From NCBI GenBank assembly GCA_049314555.1, contig JBMOEW010000034.1, positions 1 through 33,856 on the forward strand: a DNA stretch of 33,856 nt. The letters are read 5' to 3'. The number at the start of each line of letters is the position of its first letter. The first letter of the stretch is position 1. Below, one piece after another: positions 1-7,568 of this stretch. Position numbers and translations under genes: made by a program. The notes below the pieces were generated by a model. The model was given only the letters and a program-made list of their open reading frames with translations. It made no database searches and had not been told where the DNA came from. Origin of the DNA: REEB509 sp049314555 (GTDB lineage Bacteria; Pseudomonadota; Alphaproteobacteria; Caulobacterales; Aquidulcibacteraceae).

Positions 1-60
1 GCGGCTCTGGAGGAGGCGGCTCTGGAGGAGGCGGCTCTGGAGGAGGCGGCTCTGGGGGGC
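1..60 (+). repeat. 15-bp tandem repeat encoding Gly4Ser units in hflK
   Basis: Three perfect copies of a 15-bp unit (gcggctctggaggag) and a fourth copy diverged at its end run from the first base. Read in the hflK frame (codons starting at base 3) they encode successive GGGGS units. The repeat may extend left of the window. A perfect repeat of this kind is prone to copy-number change by slippage. Confidence 0.95.
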
Positions 61-1256
61 CTTGGGGCTCCGGCCCGCGCCAGCCCTGGGGACAGCCTCC
101 TAAGAACCAACCTCCCAGCGGCGGAGGGGGCGGCGGAAACGGCCAAGGCCCTGATCTTGAAGAGATGATGCGTCGGTTCCAGGAGCGGATGCGCGGGTCT
201 TTGGGGGGGCGAACCGGCGGCGACGGGGACGATCGGCGTCCGCGGGGCACTGGCGGCATTTTCGTGCTCGGGGCGCTGTTGGCGGCCGGATGGGTGGCGT
301 CTGGCGTCTACATGGTGGACGAAGGGCAGCAGGCGGTGGTGACCCGATTCGGCGCTTACAACCGGACGACGGGCCCCGGCTTGCACATGCACCTGCCGCA
401 GCCGTTGGAACGCCAGCAAACTGTGGCAGTTACGACACAGCGGCGCGTGGATGTCGGGATCAACGGCGACCAGGACGTGCTGTCTGAGAGCCTGATGCTG
501 ACCGGCGACCAAAACATCGTGGATGTGGATTTCACCGTGCTTTACCGGCTGAATCCACAGCCGGGACCGGAAGGCGGTGCCTACCGCTTCCTGTTCAACC
601 TGCGCAACCCGATGGAAGGGGTGCGGGGGGTGGCCGAAAGCGCGATGCGCGAAGTGGTGGGCCGCACTGCACTTGAGGCCTTGATCACCACCCAGCGGGG
701 TCAGGTGGAACAAGAGACCGAAGTGCTCATGCAGCGGATCCTGGATGGCTATGCCTCTGGGGTGGAAGTGCTGGAAGTGCAGCTGTTGAAGGCGGCGGCA
801 CCGGCGCAGGTGGTGGACGCGTTCGACGATGTTGTGCGCGCCGGCCAAGACGCCGAAACGGAAATCAACCGGGCCCAACGCTTCCGCAACGAAGAGATTC
901 CGCGGGCACGTTCGGATGGTCAGCGCGAGTTGCAGGCCGCGCAGGCCTATCGCGAACAGGTCGTACGCGACGCAACCGGTGACGCCGAGCGGTTCCGCTT
1001 GATCTTTGAACAATACCGGCTGGCACCGCGGGTGACGCGGGATCGGTTGTATTTTGAAACGCTGGAGCGGATTTATCGCGGCGCAGACGTGATGATCATC
1101 GACGGCCGGACCGGGGTGCAACCCTATCTGCCGCTAGAACAAATGCGGCGCGGTCAACGCCCGGCACAAACCCAACCGGCACCGAGCGGGCCGGCGGCGA
1201 CGCCTGCGCCTGCGCCCACGCCCGCTCAACCTGCTCCCCGCACGACCGGAGGCTAA
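1..1256 (+). CDS. hflK: HflK, FtsH protease modulator (5' partial)
   Basis: HflK is an SPFH/stomatin-family membrane protein that forms a large complex with HflC around the FtsH protease and modulates degradation of membrane proteins. The reading frame is open to the left edge, so the start codon lies outside the window; ATG 165 is an internal methionine. The visible N-terminus is a Gly/Ser/Pro-rich cytoplasmic tail with Gly4Ser repeats and PWG motifs typical of HflK. A membrane helix (GALLAAGWVASGVYMV) follows, then the SPFH domain starting DEGQQAVVTRFG, a helical region rich in Glu/Arg/Gln, and a Pro/Ala/Thr-rich C-terminal tail. The stop is 4 bases before hflC, so the two are co-transcribed. 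Identification is firm; only the N-terminal length is unknown. Confidence 0.95.
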   Translation, partial: GSGGGGSGGGGSGGGGSGGPWGSGPRQPWGQPPKNQPPSGGGGGGNGQGPDLEEMMRRFQERMRGSLGGRTGGDGDDRRPRGTGGIFVLGALLAAGWVASGVYMVDEGQQAVVTRFGAYNRTTGPGLHMHLPQPLERQQTVAVTTQRRVDVGINGDQDVLSESLMLTGDQNIVDVDFTVLYRLNPQPGPEGGAYRFLFNLRNPMEGVRGVAESAMREVVGRTALEALITTQRGQVEQETEVLMQRILDGYASGVEVLEVQLLKAAAPAQVVDAFDDVVRAGQDAETEINRAQRFRNEEIPRARSDGQRELQAAQAYREQVVRDATGDAERFRLIFEQYRLAPRVTRDRLYFETLERIYRGADVMIIDGRTGVQPYLPLEQMRRGQRPAQTQPAPSGPAATPAPAPTPAQPAPRTTGG

Positions 1257-1260
1257 CCCT

Positions 1261-2145
1261 ATGCCGCGCTTCTTATTGCCGGTGCTGGCGATCGCTGGAC
1301 TCGCCTTGTTCATGCTGGCCAACATCTTCTTTATCGTGCCTCAGACCCAACAGGTTCTGGTGCTGCAGTTTGGTGAAGCCCAGCGCACCATTAACGAGGC
1401 GGGCGGGCGATTTGGCCCCGGCCTCTATATGAAGCTGCCGTTCGTGCAGAACACCATCGCGTTCGATCGTCGGATCATGCCCTACACGATCGAAGAGCAG
1501 GAAGTGATCGCTTCGGATCAAGAGCGCCTGATTGTTGATGCGTTCGTTTGGTGGCGGATCAGCGATCCGCTGCGGTTCTATCAGGCAGCGCAAACCGAAG
1601 AGGGTGGCCAGGCGCGTTTGGAGCGCTTGACGGAAGCTGCTCTGCGCCGGGCGCTTGGCAACGTGCGGCGGGCGGAAATCATCGCTACCCAGCGGGCGCA
1701 GCTGATGAACACGATCCGCGAGGATGTGAATCGCCAAGCGTCTGAACTTGGGATCGTGGTGGTGGACGTGCGGCTGCGCCAAGCGGACCTGCCCCGTGAA
1801 ACCCAAGAGCGGGTGTTTGCGCGGATGGCCACAGAGCGCGAGCAGGTGGCCGCCGAAATCCGGGCTGAAGGTTTGGAAAAAGCCGCGAAAATGCGAGCTG
1901 AAGCCGAGCGCGAGGCGGTGGTTATTCGGGCGACTGCGCGCGAAGAGGGCGAGAAAATCCGCGGTGAGGGCGATGCCCAGAGGGCGCGAATCTTCGCGCA
2001 ATCGTTTGGCCGGGACCCTGACTTTGCTGCCTTCTACCGCTCGATGCGGGCGTATGAGCAGGCGCTGCCCGAAGGCACGCCAATGATACTGCCCCCGGAA
2101 TCGGAGTTTTTCCGGTACTTCCGGGATCCAAACGGGCGGCGTTAA
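1261..2145 (+). CDS. hflC: HflC, FtsH protease modulator
   Basis: This is the partner of HflK in the inner-membrane HflKC complex that encloses FtsH. The 294-residue product has one N-terminal membrane helix (residues about 4-25, FLLPVLAIAGLALFMLANIF). An SPFH domain follows (VPQTQQVLVLQFGEAQRTI), then the alanine/glutamate/arginine-rich helical segment (KAAKMRAEAEREAVVIRATA) common to HflC. Length is close to the usual family size. The ribosome site GGAGG at 1248-1252 lies inside the last codons of hflK, 8 bases before the ATG, which indicates translational coupling. An open frame of similar length on the opposite strand is a codon-bias shadow. Confidence 0.95.
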   Translation: MPRFLLPVLAIAGLALFMLANIFFIVPQTQQVLVLQFGEAQRTINEAGGRFGPGLYMKLPFVQNTIAFDRRIMPYTIEEQEVIASDQERLIVDAFVWWRISDPLRFYQAAQTEEGGQARLERLTEAALRRALGNVRRAEIIATQRAQLMNTIREDVNRQASELGIVVVDVRLRQADLPRETQERVFARMATEREQVAAEIRAEGLEKAAKMRAEAEREAVVIRATAREEGEKIRGEGDAQRARIFAQSFGRDPDFAAFYRSMRAYEQALPEGTPMILPPESEFFRYFRDPNGRR

Positions 2146-2154
2146 GGTCACATA

Positions 2155-2188
2155 GACGGGGCTTCGCAGATTGGTGCGCAGCCCCGTC
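2155..2188 (+). terminator. hairpin downstream of hflC, probable terminator
   Basis: Nine paired bases (GACGGGGCT at 2155-2163, AGCCCCGTC at 2180-2188) continue inward past one mismatch with four more pairs (CGCA/TGCG). The following bases (cttgctttc) are only weakly T-rich, so termination may be partial. It lies between hflKC and the DegP gene. Confidence 0.55.
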
Positions 2189-2226
2189 CTTGCTTTCGCC
2201 GCATCGGTTTAGCAGTGTGACTCGGG

Positions 2227-3648
2227 ATGCCGCAATTTTTGAGCCTTTCTTGTTTGGTGCGCGCGGGCGCTGTGGCGCTCGCGGTTGGTTTGTGTGCGGC
2301 TGCGATCGGGGTTTTGCCTGGATCGCCGGCGACGGCACAAACGCGGCTGCCGCCTGACGGATTTGGCGATTTGGCCGAGCGCTTGACGCCGGCGGTGGTG
2401 AATATCGCCACCACCCAACGCATTGACGGGCTTTCCGGTGCGCCCCGGTTTCCGCGCGGCTCGCCGCTGGAGCGGTTCAACGATGAGCTGGAAGGCGACG
2501 GACCCGAGGTCAACTCGCTGGGGTCGGGCTTTTTGATCAGCGCTGACGGCCTGGTGATCACCAACAATCACGTGATTGAAGGGGCCGATACCATCGAAGT
2601 GATCCTGCAGGATGGGCTTCGTTTGCCGGCACAACTGGTGGGGCGGGACCCCGCCACCGACCTTGCTGTGCTTCGCGTCGCTGCGGGGCGGGCGCTGCCG
2701 TTTGTGCGCTGGGGCAACAGCGATGCCGCGCGGGTGGGCGATCTGGTGATCGCGATCGGTAACCCGTTTGGCTTTGGGGGCACGGTCACGCTGGGGATTA
2801 TCTCCGCGCGCAACCGAAATATCGATCAGGGTCGCTACGACGACTTCATCCAAACTGACGCGGCCATCAACCGTGGCAACTCTGGCGGGCCGCTGTTCAA
2901 CATGGCCGGCGAAGTGATTGGGGTAAACACGGCTATCGTATCGCCCACCGGCGGATCGGTTGGAGTGGGGTTTGCGACGCCGTCAGCGCTGGCGCAGCGC
3001 ACGATTACGCAGCTCGTTTCCTTTGGGGAAACGCGGCGCGGTTGGCTGGGCGTGACGTTCAGCGCGCTGCAGGTCACCCCGTCGCGCGGGGCCATTGTTT
3101 CGCGGGTTTCGCCGGGGGGCCCGGCGGCGCGCGCTGGGCTGCGGCCGGGCGATGTAATCGCGCGGTTTGACGGGCGCGCGGTGCCGGACGATCGGGCGCT
3201 TACGCGGATGATCGCGGAGGCCGAAGTGGGGCGGGCTGTTAGCCTGGAGGTCCTGCGGGGCGGTCGCGAAATGACGGTGGCTGTAGAAATCGGGCGCTTG
3301 GACGAAGAAGAAGTTGGACCGGTGGGCGAGGGCGGTGCCTTGGCGGGACCAGCCGGACGCGGGCGCGTCTTCGGAATGACGATCAGCGACATCACACCGG
3401 CCCTGCGGGCCCGTTATGCCATCAGCGAAGGCGCGCACGGGGTGGTGGTGGTGAGTGTCGATCCGGGCAGTGATGCCAACGGCAAGGTGCGGCCGGGCGA
3501 CGTGATTACGCAAATCGCGTTTGGCGATGTAGACGATGTGGACGCGGCGCGGGCGTTGGCGCTGCGGGCCGAGGGGGGATCGCGGGCGGTGCTGGTGCGG
3601 ATCAACCGCGGCGGCGATTTGACGGTGCGGGCTATCCGGCCGAACTGA
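2227..3648 (+). CDS. degP: DegP/Do-family periplasmic serine endoprotease
   Basis: An exported HtrA/Do protease and chaperone that degrades misfolded envelope proteins. The 473-residue product starts with a signal peptide (hydrophobic residues about 11-32, probable cleavage after ATA37). A trypsin-like domain follows with the catalytic triad His115 (TNNHVIEGAD), Asp145 (DPATDLAVL) and Ser219 (GNSGGP). Two PDZ domains come next; the first carries GWLGVTF and GLRPGDVIARF, the second VRPGDVITQIAF. This architecture is that of Do proteases. DegP, DegQ and MucD cannot be separated by reading alone, so the symbol is generic. The ATG has no strong ribosome site. The gene converges on serB with 7 bases between the stop codons. 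Location behind hflKC fits a membrane and periplasm quality-control cluster. Confidence 0.93.
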   Translation: MPQFLSLSCLVRAGAVALAVGLCAAAIGVLPGSPATAQTRLPPDGFGDLAERLTPAVVNIATTQRIDGLSGAPRFPRGSPLERFNDELEGDGPEVNSLGSGFLISADGLVITNNHVIEGADTIEVILQDGLRLPAQLVGRDPATDLAVLRVAAGRALPFVRWGNSDAARVGDLVIAIGNPFGFGGTVTLGIISARNRNIDQGRYDDFIQTDAAINRGNSGGPLFNMAGEVIGVNTAIVSPTGGSVGVGFATPSALAQRTITQLVSFGETRRGWLGVTFSALQVTPSRGAIVSRVSPGGPAARAGLRPGDVIARFDGRAVPDDRALTRMIAEAEVGRAVSLEVLRGGREMTVAVEIGRLDEEEVGPVGEGGALAGPAGRGRVFGMTISDITPALRARYAISEGAHGVVVVSVDPGSDANGKVRPGDVITQIAFGDVDDVDAARALALRAEGGSRAVLVRINRGGDLTVRAIRPN

Positions 3649-3655
3649 GGCTCTG

Positions 3656-4588
3656 CTAGGTTTTCAGGTGCTCGGGGTCGCTTGTGGAGGGCGCTGCAAA
3701 CTCGGCTTTGGCGTAGCCTTGAAAATACAACAGGGTGGTCAGGTCAGTGTGGTCGATGCGGGCGTGGGCCTTGGTTGCCACCACCGGTTTGGCGCGGTAA
3801 GCCACCCCCAACCCCGCTGCCGTGATCATCGCCAGGTCGTTGGCCCCATCGCCGACTGCAAGGGCATCGCCCAGCGTTGCGCCCAGCCGGGCGACTTCGG
3901 CGGTGAGGGTGTCCAGCTTTGCTTGTTGGCCAAGGATGGGCAGGGCGACCGTGCCCGTCAGGCAGGTGCCGTCATCAAGCAGGCGATTGGCGCGATGGGC
4001 GGAAAAGCCGGCGGCGGCCGCTACACGGGCGGTGAAAAATGTGAAGCCGCCGGAGGCCAGCACGCAGCGCGCCCCGTGGGCGCGCATCGTGGCCACCACG
4101 ATGTCGGCCCCCGGATTGAGCCGCACGCGCTGGTCGTAGCAGCGCTGCAGATCTGACACCGGCAGGCCTTTCAACATCGCAACCCGTTCGGCGAGGGCGT
4201 CTTCGAAGTTCAATTCGCCGCGCATGGCGCGCTCCGTGATGGCGGCGATCTGTGCCTTTTTGCCAACGAAGTCTGCCAGCTCGTCGATGCATTCAACGGA
4301 GATGATGGTTGAGTCCATGTCGGCGATCAGGAGGCGCTTGCGGCGGCCTTCCGGCGGGGTCAAGGCCCAATCCACCCCTGCGAACTCTCCGGCTATACTC
4401 AGTTTTTCGATCAGCTCGTCGCTGGTTTCCGGCACTGCCCATTCGGCGGCCTGCCAGGGGCTAAGGACTCGCGGGGGGCGGGCACCATGTTCTTGGGCAA
4501 TCTCGCCATAGGCCATCAGACCTGCGTGATAGGACGGGCGGTCTGGGGCGACCATGACAAGAGCGAAGGGGGGGGGGAGGTCTTGCAC
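3656..4588 (-). CDS. serB: phosphoserine phosphatase SerB
   Basis: Catalyses the last step of serine synthesis, phosphoserine to serine. The C-terminal two thirds is a HAD-superfamily phosphatase: motif I IADMDST with nucleophile Asp (about residue 90), motif II LASGGFTFF, the motif III lysine in QQAKLDTL, and VGDGANDLAM for the metal-binding aspartates. The N-terminal segment resembles the ACT-like domain of SerB. The start is uncertain. GTG at 4588 keeps the first strand (FALVMVAP) whole and gives 310 residues. ATG at 4555 would cut that strand. ATG at 4639 would overlap miaA. With the GTG start, a run of ten C (minus strand) falls in codons 4-8. The gene is divergent from miaA. The other serine genes, serC and serA, are 24 kb away in the same window. 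Confidence 0.93.
   Translation of the reverse strand: MQDLPPPFALVMVAPDRPSYHAGLMAYGEIAQEHGARPPRVLSPWQAAEWAVPETSDELIEKLSIAGEFAGVDWALTPPEGRRKRLLIADMDSTIISVECIDELADFVGKKAQIAAITERAMRGELNFEDALAERVAMLKGLPVSDLQRCYDQRVRLNPGADIVVATMRAHGARCVLASGGFTFFTARVAAAAGFSAHRANRLLDDGTCLTGTVALPILGQQAKLDTLTAEVARLGATLGDALAVGDGANDLAMITAAGLGVAYRAKPVVATKAHARIDHTDLTTLLYFQGYAKAEFAAPSTSDPEHLKT
4568..4577. repeat. G10 homopolymer at the serB/miaA divergent start region
   Basis: Ten consecutive G on the + strand (ten C on the serB strand). With the preferred GTG start the run encodes prolines near the SerB N-terminus; with the ATG at 4555 it lies in the serB leader. It also sits 40 bases before the chosen miaA start. Runs of this length are prone to slippage. 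Confidence 0.9.
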
Positions 4589-4616
4589 AGGGGGAGCTTT
4601 CGGCGGATCAGGGCGT

Positions 4617-5528
4617 ATGTCGCGTGCGATCCTTATCATGGGCCCAACGGCCAGCGGCAAGTCTGCGCTTGCAATGGCGCTTTGCGCCCGGATCGGCGCA
4701 GAGGTCATCAACGCGGATTCCATGCAGGTCTATCGCGACTTGCACGTTTTGACCGCGCGGCCGAGCGCTGCTGACGAAGCCGAGGTGCGCCATCATTTGT
4801 ATGGGCATGTGGATGCGGCGGAACGGTTCTCGGTGGGCAAGTGGGAGCTGCAGGCGCTGGCAGCGATCCAAGACTGCTGGGCCCGGGGCAAGGTGGCCGT
4901 CGTTGCTGGGGGCACGGGGCTTTATTTCCGGGCGTTGACGCATGGGCTATCGGCCATTCCTGAAACGCCGGAGGCCATTAGCGCAGCGTTGCGGGGGGAG
5001 CTTGCTCAGCTTGGCGCGGCCGCTTTGCATGCCCGATTGGCGCAGGTGGACCCGGTGAGCGCTGCACGCTTGGCCCCGCATGACGGGGTGCGGATCGCGC
5101 GGGCGCTTGCGGTGTTTGAGGCCAGCGGTCAGCCTTTGAGCGATTGGCAGGGCGGGGCTTGTGCGTCGCTCGCCGCGGGGGCGTGGCGCGGGATGACGCT
5201 GTGGCCAGACCGGGCGCGGTTGTATCGGCGGATCGATGCCCGCTTTGAGGCGATGGTGAAGGGCGGAGCTTTGGAAGAGGCACGGGCGCTGGCGGCGCGA
5301 GGGCTTGACCCATCGTTGCCGGCGATGCGGGCGCACGGCATGCCCTGGTTGGCGCAGGTTGTTTCGGGGCCCATGGATCTTGAGACCGCGATTAGCCTTT
5401 CTGCCCGGGACACGCGCCACTATGCCAAGCGTCAGTTCACCTGGATGCGGGGGCAAATGGCAGACTGGCCGCAGTTGCCGGTCGGCGAAGGAGGGGCGGA
5501 CGTGGAAGCTGCTTTGGCTTTGGTGTAA
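4617..5528 (+). CDS. miaA: tRNA dimethylallyltransferase MiaA
   Basis: Transfers a dimethylallyl group from DMAPP to N6 of adenosine 37 in tRNAs reading UNN codons. The 303-residue product has the P-loop GPTASGKS at residues 9-16, the NADSMQVYRDL motif that contacts the target adenosine, RHHLYGH, and VVAGGTGLYFRAL. I chose ATG 4617 because it begins directly at the first P-loop strand (MSRAILIMGP). An in-frame ATG at 4554 would add 21 low-complexity residues read from the G10 run and would run into serB. The AGGG before 4617 is a modest ribosome site. Length matches the family. A MiaA gene beside serB and ahead of ilvB is a common alphaproteobacterial arrangement. Confidence 0.94.
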   Translation: MSRAILIMGPTASGKSALAMALCARIGAEVINADSMQVYRDLHVLTARPSAADEAEVRHHLYGHVDAAERFSVGKWELQALAAIQDCWARGKVAVVAGGTGLYFRALTHGLSAIPETPEAISAALRGELAQLGAAALHARLAQVDPVSAARLAPHDGVRIARALAVFEASGQPLSDWQGGACASLAAGAWRGMTLWPDRARLYRRIDARFEAMVKGGALEEARALAARGLDPSLPAMRAHGMPWLAQVVSGPMDLETAISLSARDTRHYAKRQFTWMRGQMADWPQLPVGEGGADVEAALALV

Positions 5529-5558
5529 AATGGGGTAAGTTGTTGCCGAAATCGTGTC

Positions 5559-5587
5559 TTGACCGGCCCTCGCGAGGCACGTATCTT
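5559..5587 (+). promoter_or_regulatory. putative sigma-70 promoter of the ilvB leader
   Basis: TTGACC (5559-5564) and TATCTT (5582-5587) are separated by 17 bases, a good match to -35/-10 spacing. Transcription would begin near 5594, just ahead of the leader peptide and attenuator. Confidence 0.5.
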
Positions 5588-5615
5588 GTTTATTGCTGGC
5601 AAATGAGAAAGGCTT

Positions 5616-5684
5616 ATGCGCGCACCTCTGACCCCTTCGCTGCCCTGCGTGAGCGTACTTATTAGGCGCGGCCGGTCCGGTTGA
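5616..5684 (+). CDS. ilvB leader peptide (attenuator peptide)
   Basis: A 22-residue open frame lies between the putative promoter and the terminator in front of ilvB. It reads MRAPLTPSLPC-VSVLI-RRGRSG. Codons 12-16 are Val-Ser-Val-Leu-Ile, so four of five are branched-chain codons. This fits a control peptide on which ribosomes stall when charged branched-chain tRNAs are scarce. AAAGG (5608-5612) precedes the ATG at a short 3-base distance. A second frame starting at ATG 5603 (20 residues, ending RERTY) lacks branched-chain codon runs and has no ribosome site, so I prefer 5616. This is inferred from position and codon content. Confidence 0.6.
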   Translation: MRAPLTPSLPCVSVLIRRGRSG

Positions 5685-5699
5685 ACCCGTCGGATCCGG
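5672..5699 (+). promoter_or_regulatory. leader hairpin (pause/antitermination region) upstream of ilvB
   Basis: CCGGTCCG (5672-5679) pairs with CGGA-T-CCGG (5691-5699), giving eight pairs with one bulged T. The loop contains the stop codon of the leader peptide (5682-5684). Its left arm holds GGTCC, which can also pair with GGACC (5717-5721) of the terminator. A stalled or released ribosome could therefore shift the folding. The antiterminator pairing is only five bases and is not proven. Confidence 0.45.
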
Positions 5700-5713
5700 T
5701 CGTTGTCGTCATC

Positions 5714-5740
5714 AAGGGACCACTTGTGGGTCCCTTTTTT
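5714..5740 (+). terminator. Rho-independent attenuator terminator before ilvB
   Basis: AAGGGACC (5714-5721) pairs with GGTCCCTT (5729-5736) around a 7-base loop, followed at once by a T run and a further T-rich stretch. It lies between the leader peptide and ilvB, 60 bases before the ilvB start. There it can only act on transcription entering ilvB. Confidence 0.85.
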
Positions 5741-5801
5741 GTTGTTTTCGGAGCTAAGTGCCGCGTCCTTGTTGAAAAGAGCGGTATCAGGAGTCCTGGC
5801 C

Positions 5802-7568
5802 ATGGATGGCAATAGCGCAAGTGCCACAAAGACGATGACGGGGGCCGAAATTGTCGTGCAGGCGCTGCTTGATCAGGGCGTTGAGCACATCTTTGGCTAT
5901 CCGGGCGGCGCGGTGCTACCGATCTACGACGCGTTGTTCAGCGCGCCGGCCCTGCAGCACATATTGGTGCGGCACGAGCAGGGGGCGGGCCATGCGGCGG
6001 AGGGGTATGCTCGTTCCACCGGCAAGGTTGGGGTGGTGCTGGTGACCAGCGGGCCGGGGGCGACCAACGTGGTGACGCCTTTGGTGGATGCGCTGATGGA
6101 TTCGATCCCGCTGGTGGTGTTGACCGGCCAAGTGCCCACGCATCTGATCGGCTCTGACGCGTTCCAGGAGTGCGACACGGTGGGGATCACGCGGTCTGCC
6201 ACCAAGCACAATTGGCTGGTTCGTGACGTGAACGACTTGGCCCGCGTGATCCACGAGGCGTTTTATGTGGCGCAGTCCGGGCGGCCGGGACCTGTGGTGA
6301 TTGACATTCCCAAGGATGTGCAATTCGCGATTGGGCGATACCAGGGGCCAGAGGGGTTGAAGCCCAAGACCTATCACCCCGCGGGTGCGCCTCCATCCAA
6401 AGACATCGAACGCGCCCTGGCCCTGATGGCCAAGGCCAAACGGCCGATATTTTATACCGGCGGTGGGGTGATCAACGCGGGGCCTGCGGCGTCTGCCACG
6501 TTGCGCGCGCTTGCCAAAGAGACCGGGTTTCCGGTGACCTCAACACTGATGGGGCTTGGCGCGTTTCCGGCCAGCGACCCGCAGTGGCTTGGTATGCTCG
6601 GCATGCACGGCAGCTGGGAAGCCAATCATGCGATGCATGATTGCGATGTGATGATCTGTGTGGGGGCTAGATTTGATGATCGCGTGACGGGGCGCTTGGA
6701 TGCGTTCAGCCCCAATTCGAAGAAGATCCACATCGATATCGATCGCAGTTCGATCAACAAAAATGTGTTGGTGGAGGTGGGGATCGTGGCGGATGCTGGG
6801 GCGGCGCTAGAGGCGTTGCTGGCGGGGTGGCGCAAGCTTGCGGTGAAGCCTGATCTGAAGGCATGGTGGGCGCAAATCGAAGACTGGCGAGGGCGGAAGT
6901 GCTTTAGCTATGCGTCGAGCGATACGGTCATCAAACCGCAGTATGCGATTGAACGCTTGTTTGACCTGACCAAGGACAAGGACGTTTATATCTCCACCGA
7001 GGTGGGCCAACACCAAATGTGGGCGGCGCAATTCTATCGGTTTGAAGCGCCTAATCGTTGGATGACTTCCGGCGGGCTTGGCACGATGGGATATGGCTTG
7101 CCTGCCGCCTTGGGGGTTCAGGTGGCGCACCCAGACGCGCTGGTGATCGACATCGCGGGCGAGGCCAGCGTGCAAATGACGATGCAGGAGATGAGCACGG
7201 CGGTGCAGTACAACCTGCCGATCAAGATTTTCATCCTGAACAACGAGTGGATGGGCATGGTGCGGCAATGGCAGCAGCTGCTGCATGGCGAGCGCTACTC
7301 GCACTCGTATTCGCAGGCGCTGCCAGACTTCGTGAAGCTGGCAGAAGCTTATGGCGCTGTTGGTTTCCGGGCAGAGACCCCCGCCGAGCTTGATGGAAAG
7401 ATTGAAGAAATGATCGCCGTGCGAAAGCCGGTGCTGTTTGATTGTCGGGTGGCGAAGTCTGAAAACTGCTTCCCGATGATCCCTTCGGGCAAGGCGCACA
7501 ACGAGATGATCCTGGGAGAAGACCAGACCAAAGGGGCAATCGACGACGCGGGCCGGATCATGGTTTGA
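5802..7568 (+). CDS. ilvB: acetolactate synthase, large catalytic subunit
   Basis: The ThDP-dependent first step of branched-chain amino-acid synthesis, joining two pyruvates or pyruvate with 2-oxobutyrate. From ATG 5802 the product is 588 residues. The ThDP-activating glutamate lies in RHEQGAGHAAEGYAR. A central FAD/PFK-like domain follows, and the C-terminal ThDP-binding domain carries DIAGEASVQM and ILNNEWMGMVRQW. The usual GDG start of the ThDP/metal motif is read here as GEA, with Glu in place of Asp. The start is set by AGGAG at 5789-5793, 8 bases before the ATG; the frame is open upstream but runs through the terminator, which cannot be coding. Regulation by attenuation is indicated by the leader. 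Its small subunit ilvN is 2.2 kb downstream rather than adjacent, and the 3' end overlaps an antisense gene by 11 bases. Confidence 0.96.
   Translation: MDGNSASATKTMTGAEIVVQALLDQGVEHIFGYPGGAVLPIYDALFSAPALQHILVRHEQGAGHAAEGYARSTGKVGVVLVTSGPGATNVVTPLVDALMDSIPLVVLTGQVPTHLIGSDAFQECDTVGITRSATKHNWLVRDVNDLARVIHEAFYVAQSGRPGPVVIDIPKDVQFAIGRYQGPEGLKPKTYHPAGAPPSKDIERALALMAKAKRPIFYTGGGVINAGPAASATLRALAKETGFPVTSTLMGLGAFPASDPQWLGMLGMHGSWEANHAMHDCDVMICVGARFDDRVTGRLDAFSPNSKKIHIDIDRSSINKNVLVEVGIVADAGAALEALLAGWRKLAVKPDLKAWWAQIEDWRGRKCFSYASSDTVIKPQYAIERLFDLTKDKDVYISTEVGQHQMWAAQFYRFEAPNRWMTSGGLGTMGYGLPAALGVQVAHPDALVIDIAGEASVQMTMQEMSTAVQYNLPIKIFILNNEWMGMVRQWQQLLHGERYSHSYSQALPDFVKLAEAYGAVGFRAETPAELDGKIEEMIAVRKPVLFDCRVAKSENCFPMIPSGKAHNEMILGEDQTKGAIDDAGRIMV

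Noticed and set aside
1..60. Gly4Ser repeats as vector or synthetic-construct contamination
   Set aside because: The frame continues without break into native HflK sequence with typical PWG motifs and membrane helix, and the next genes are syntenic.
1273..2151. A 292-codon minus-strand frame covering hflC
   Set aside because: It mirrors hflC almost exactly and has the His/Arg/Pro-rich composition of a shadow frame.
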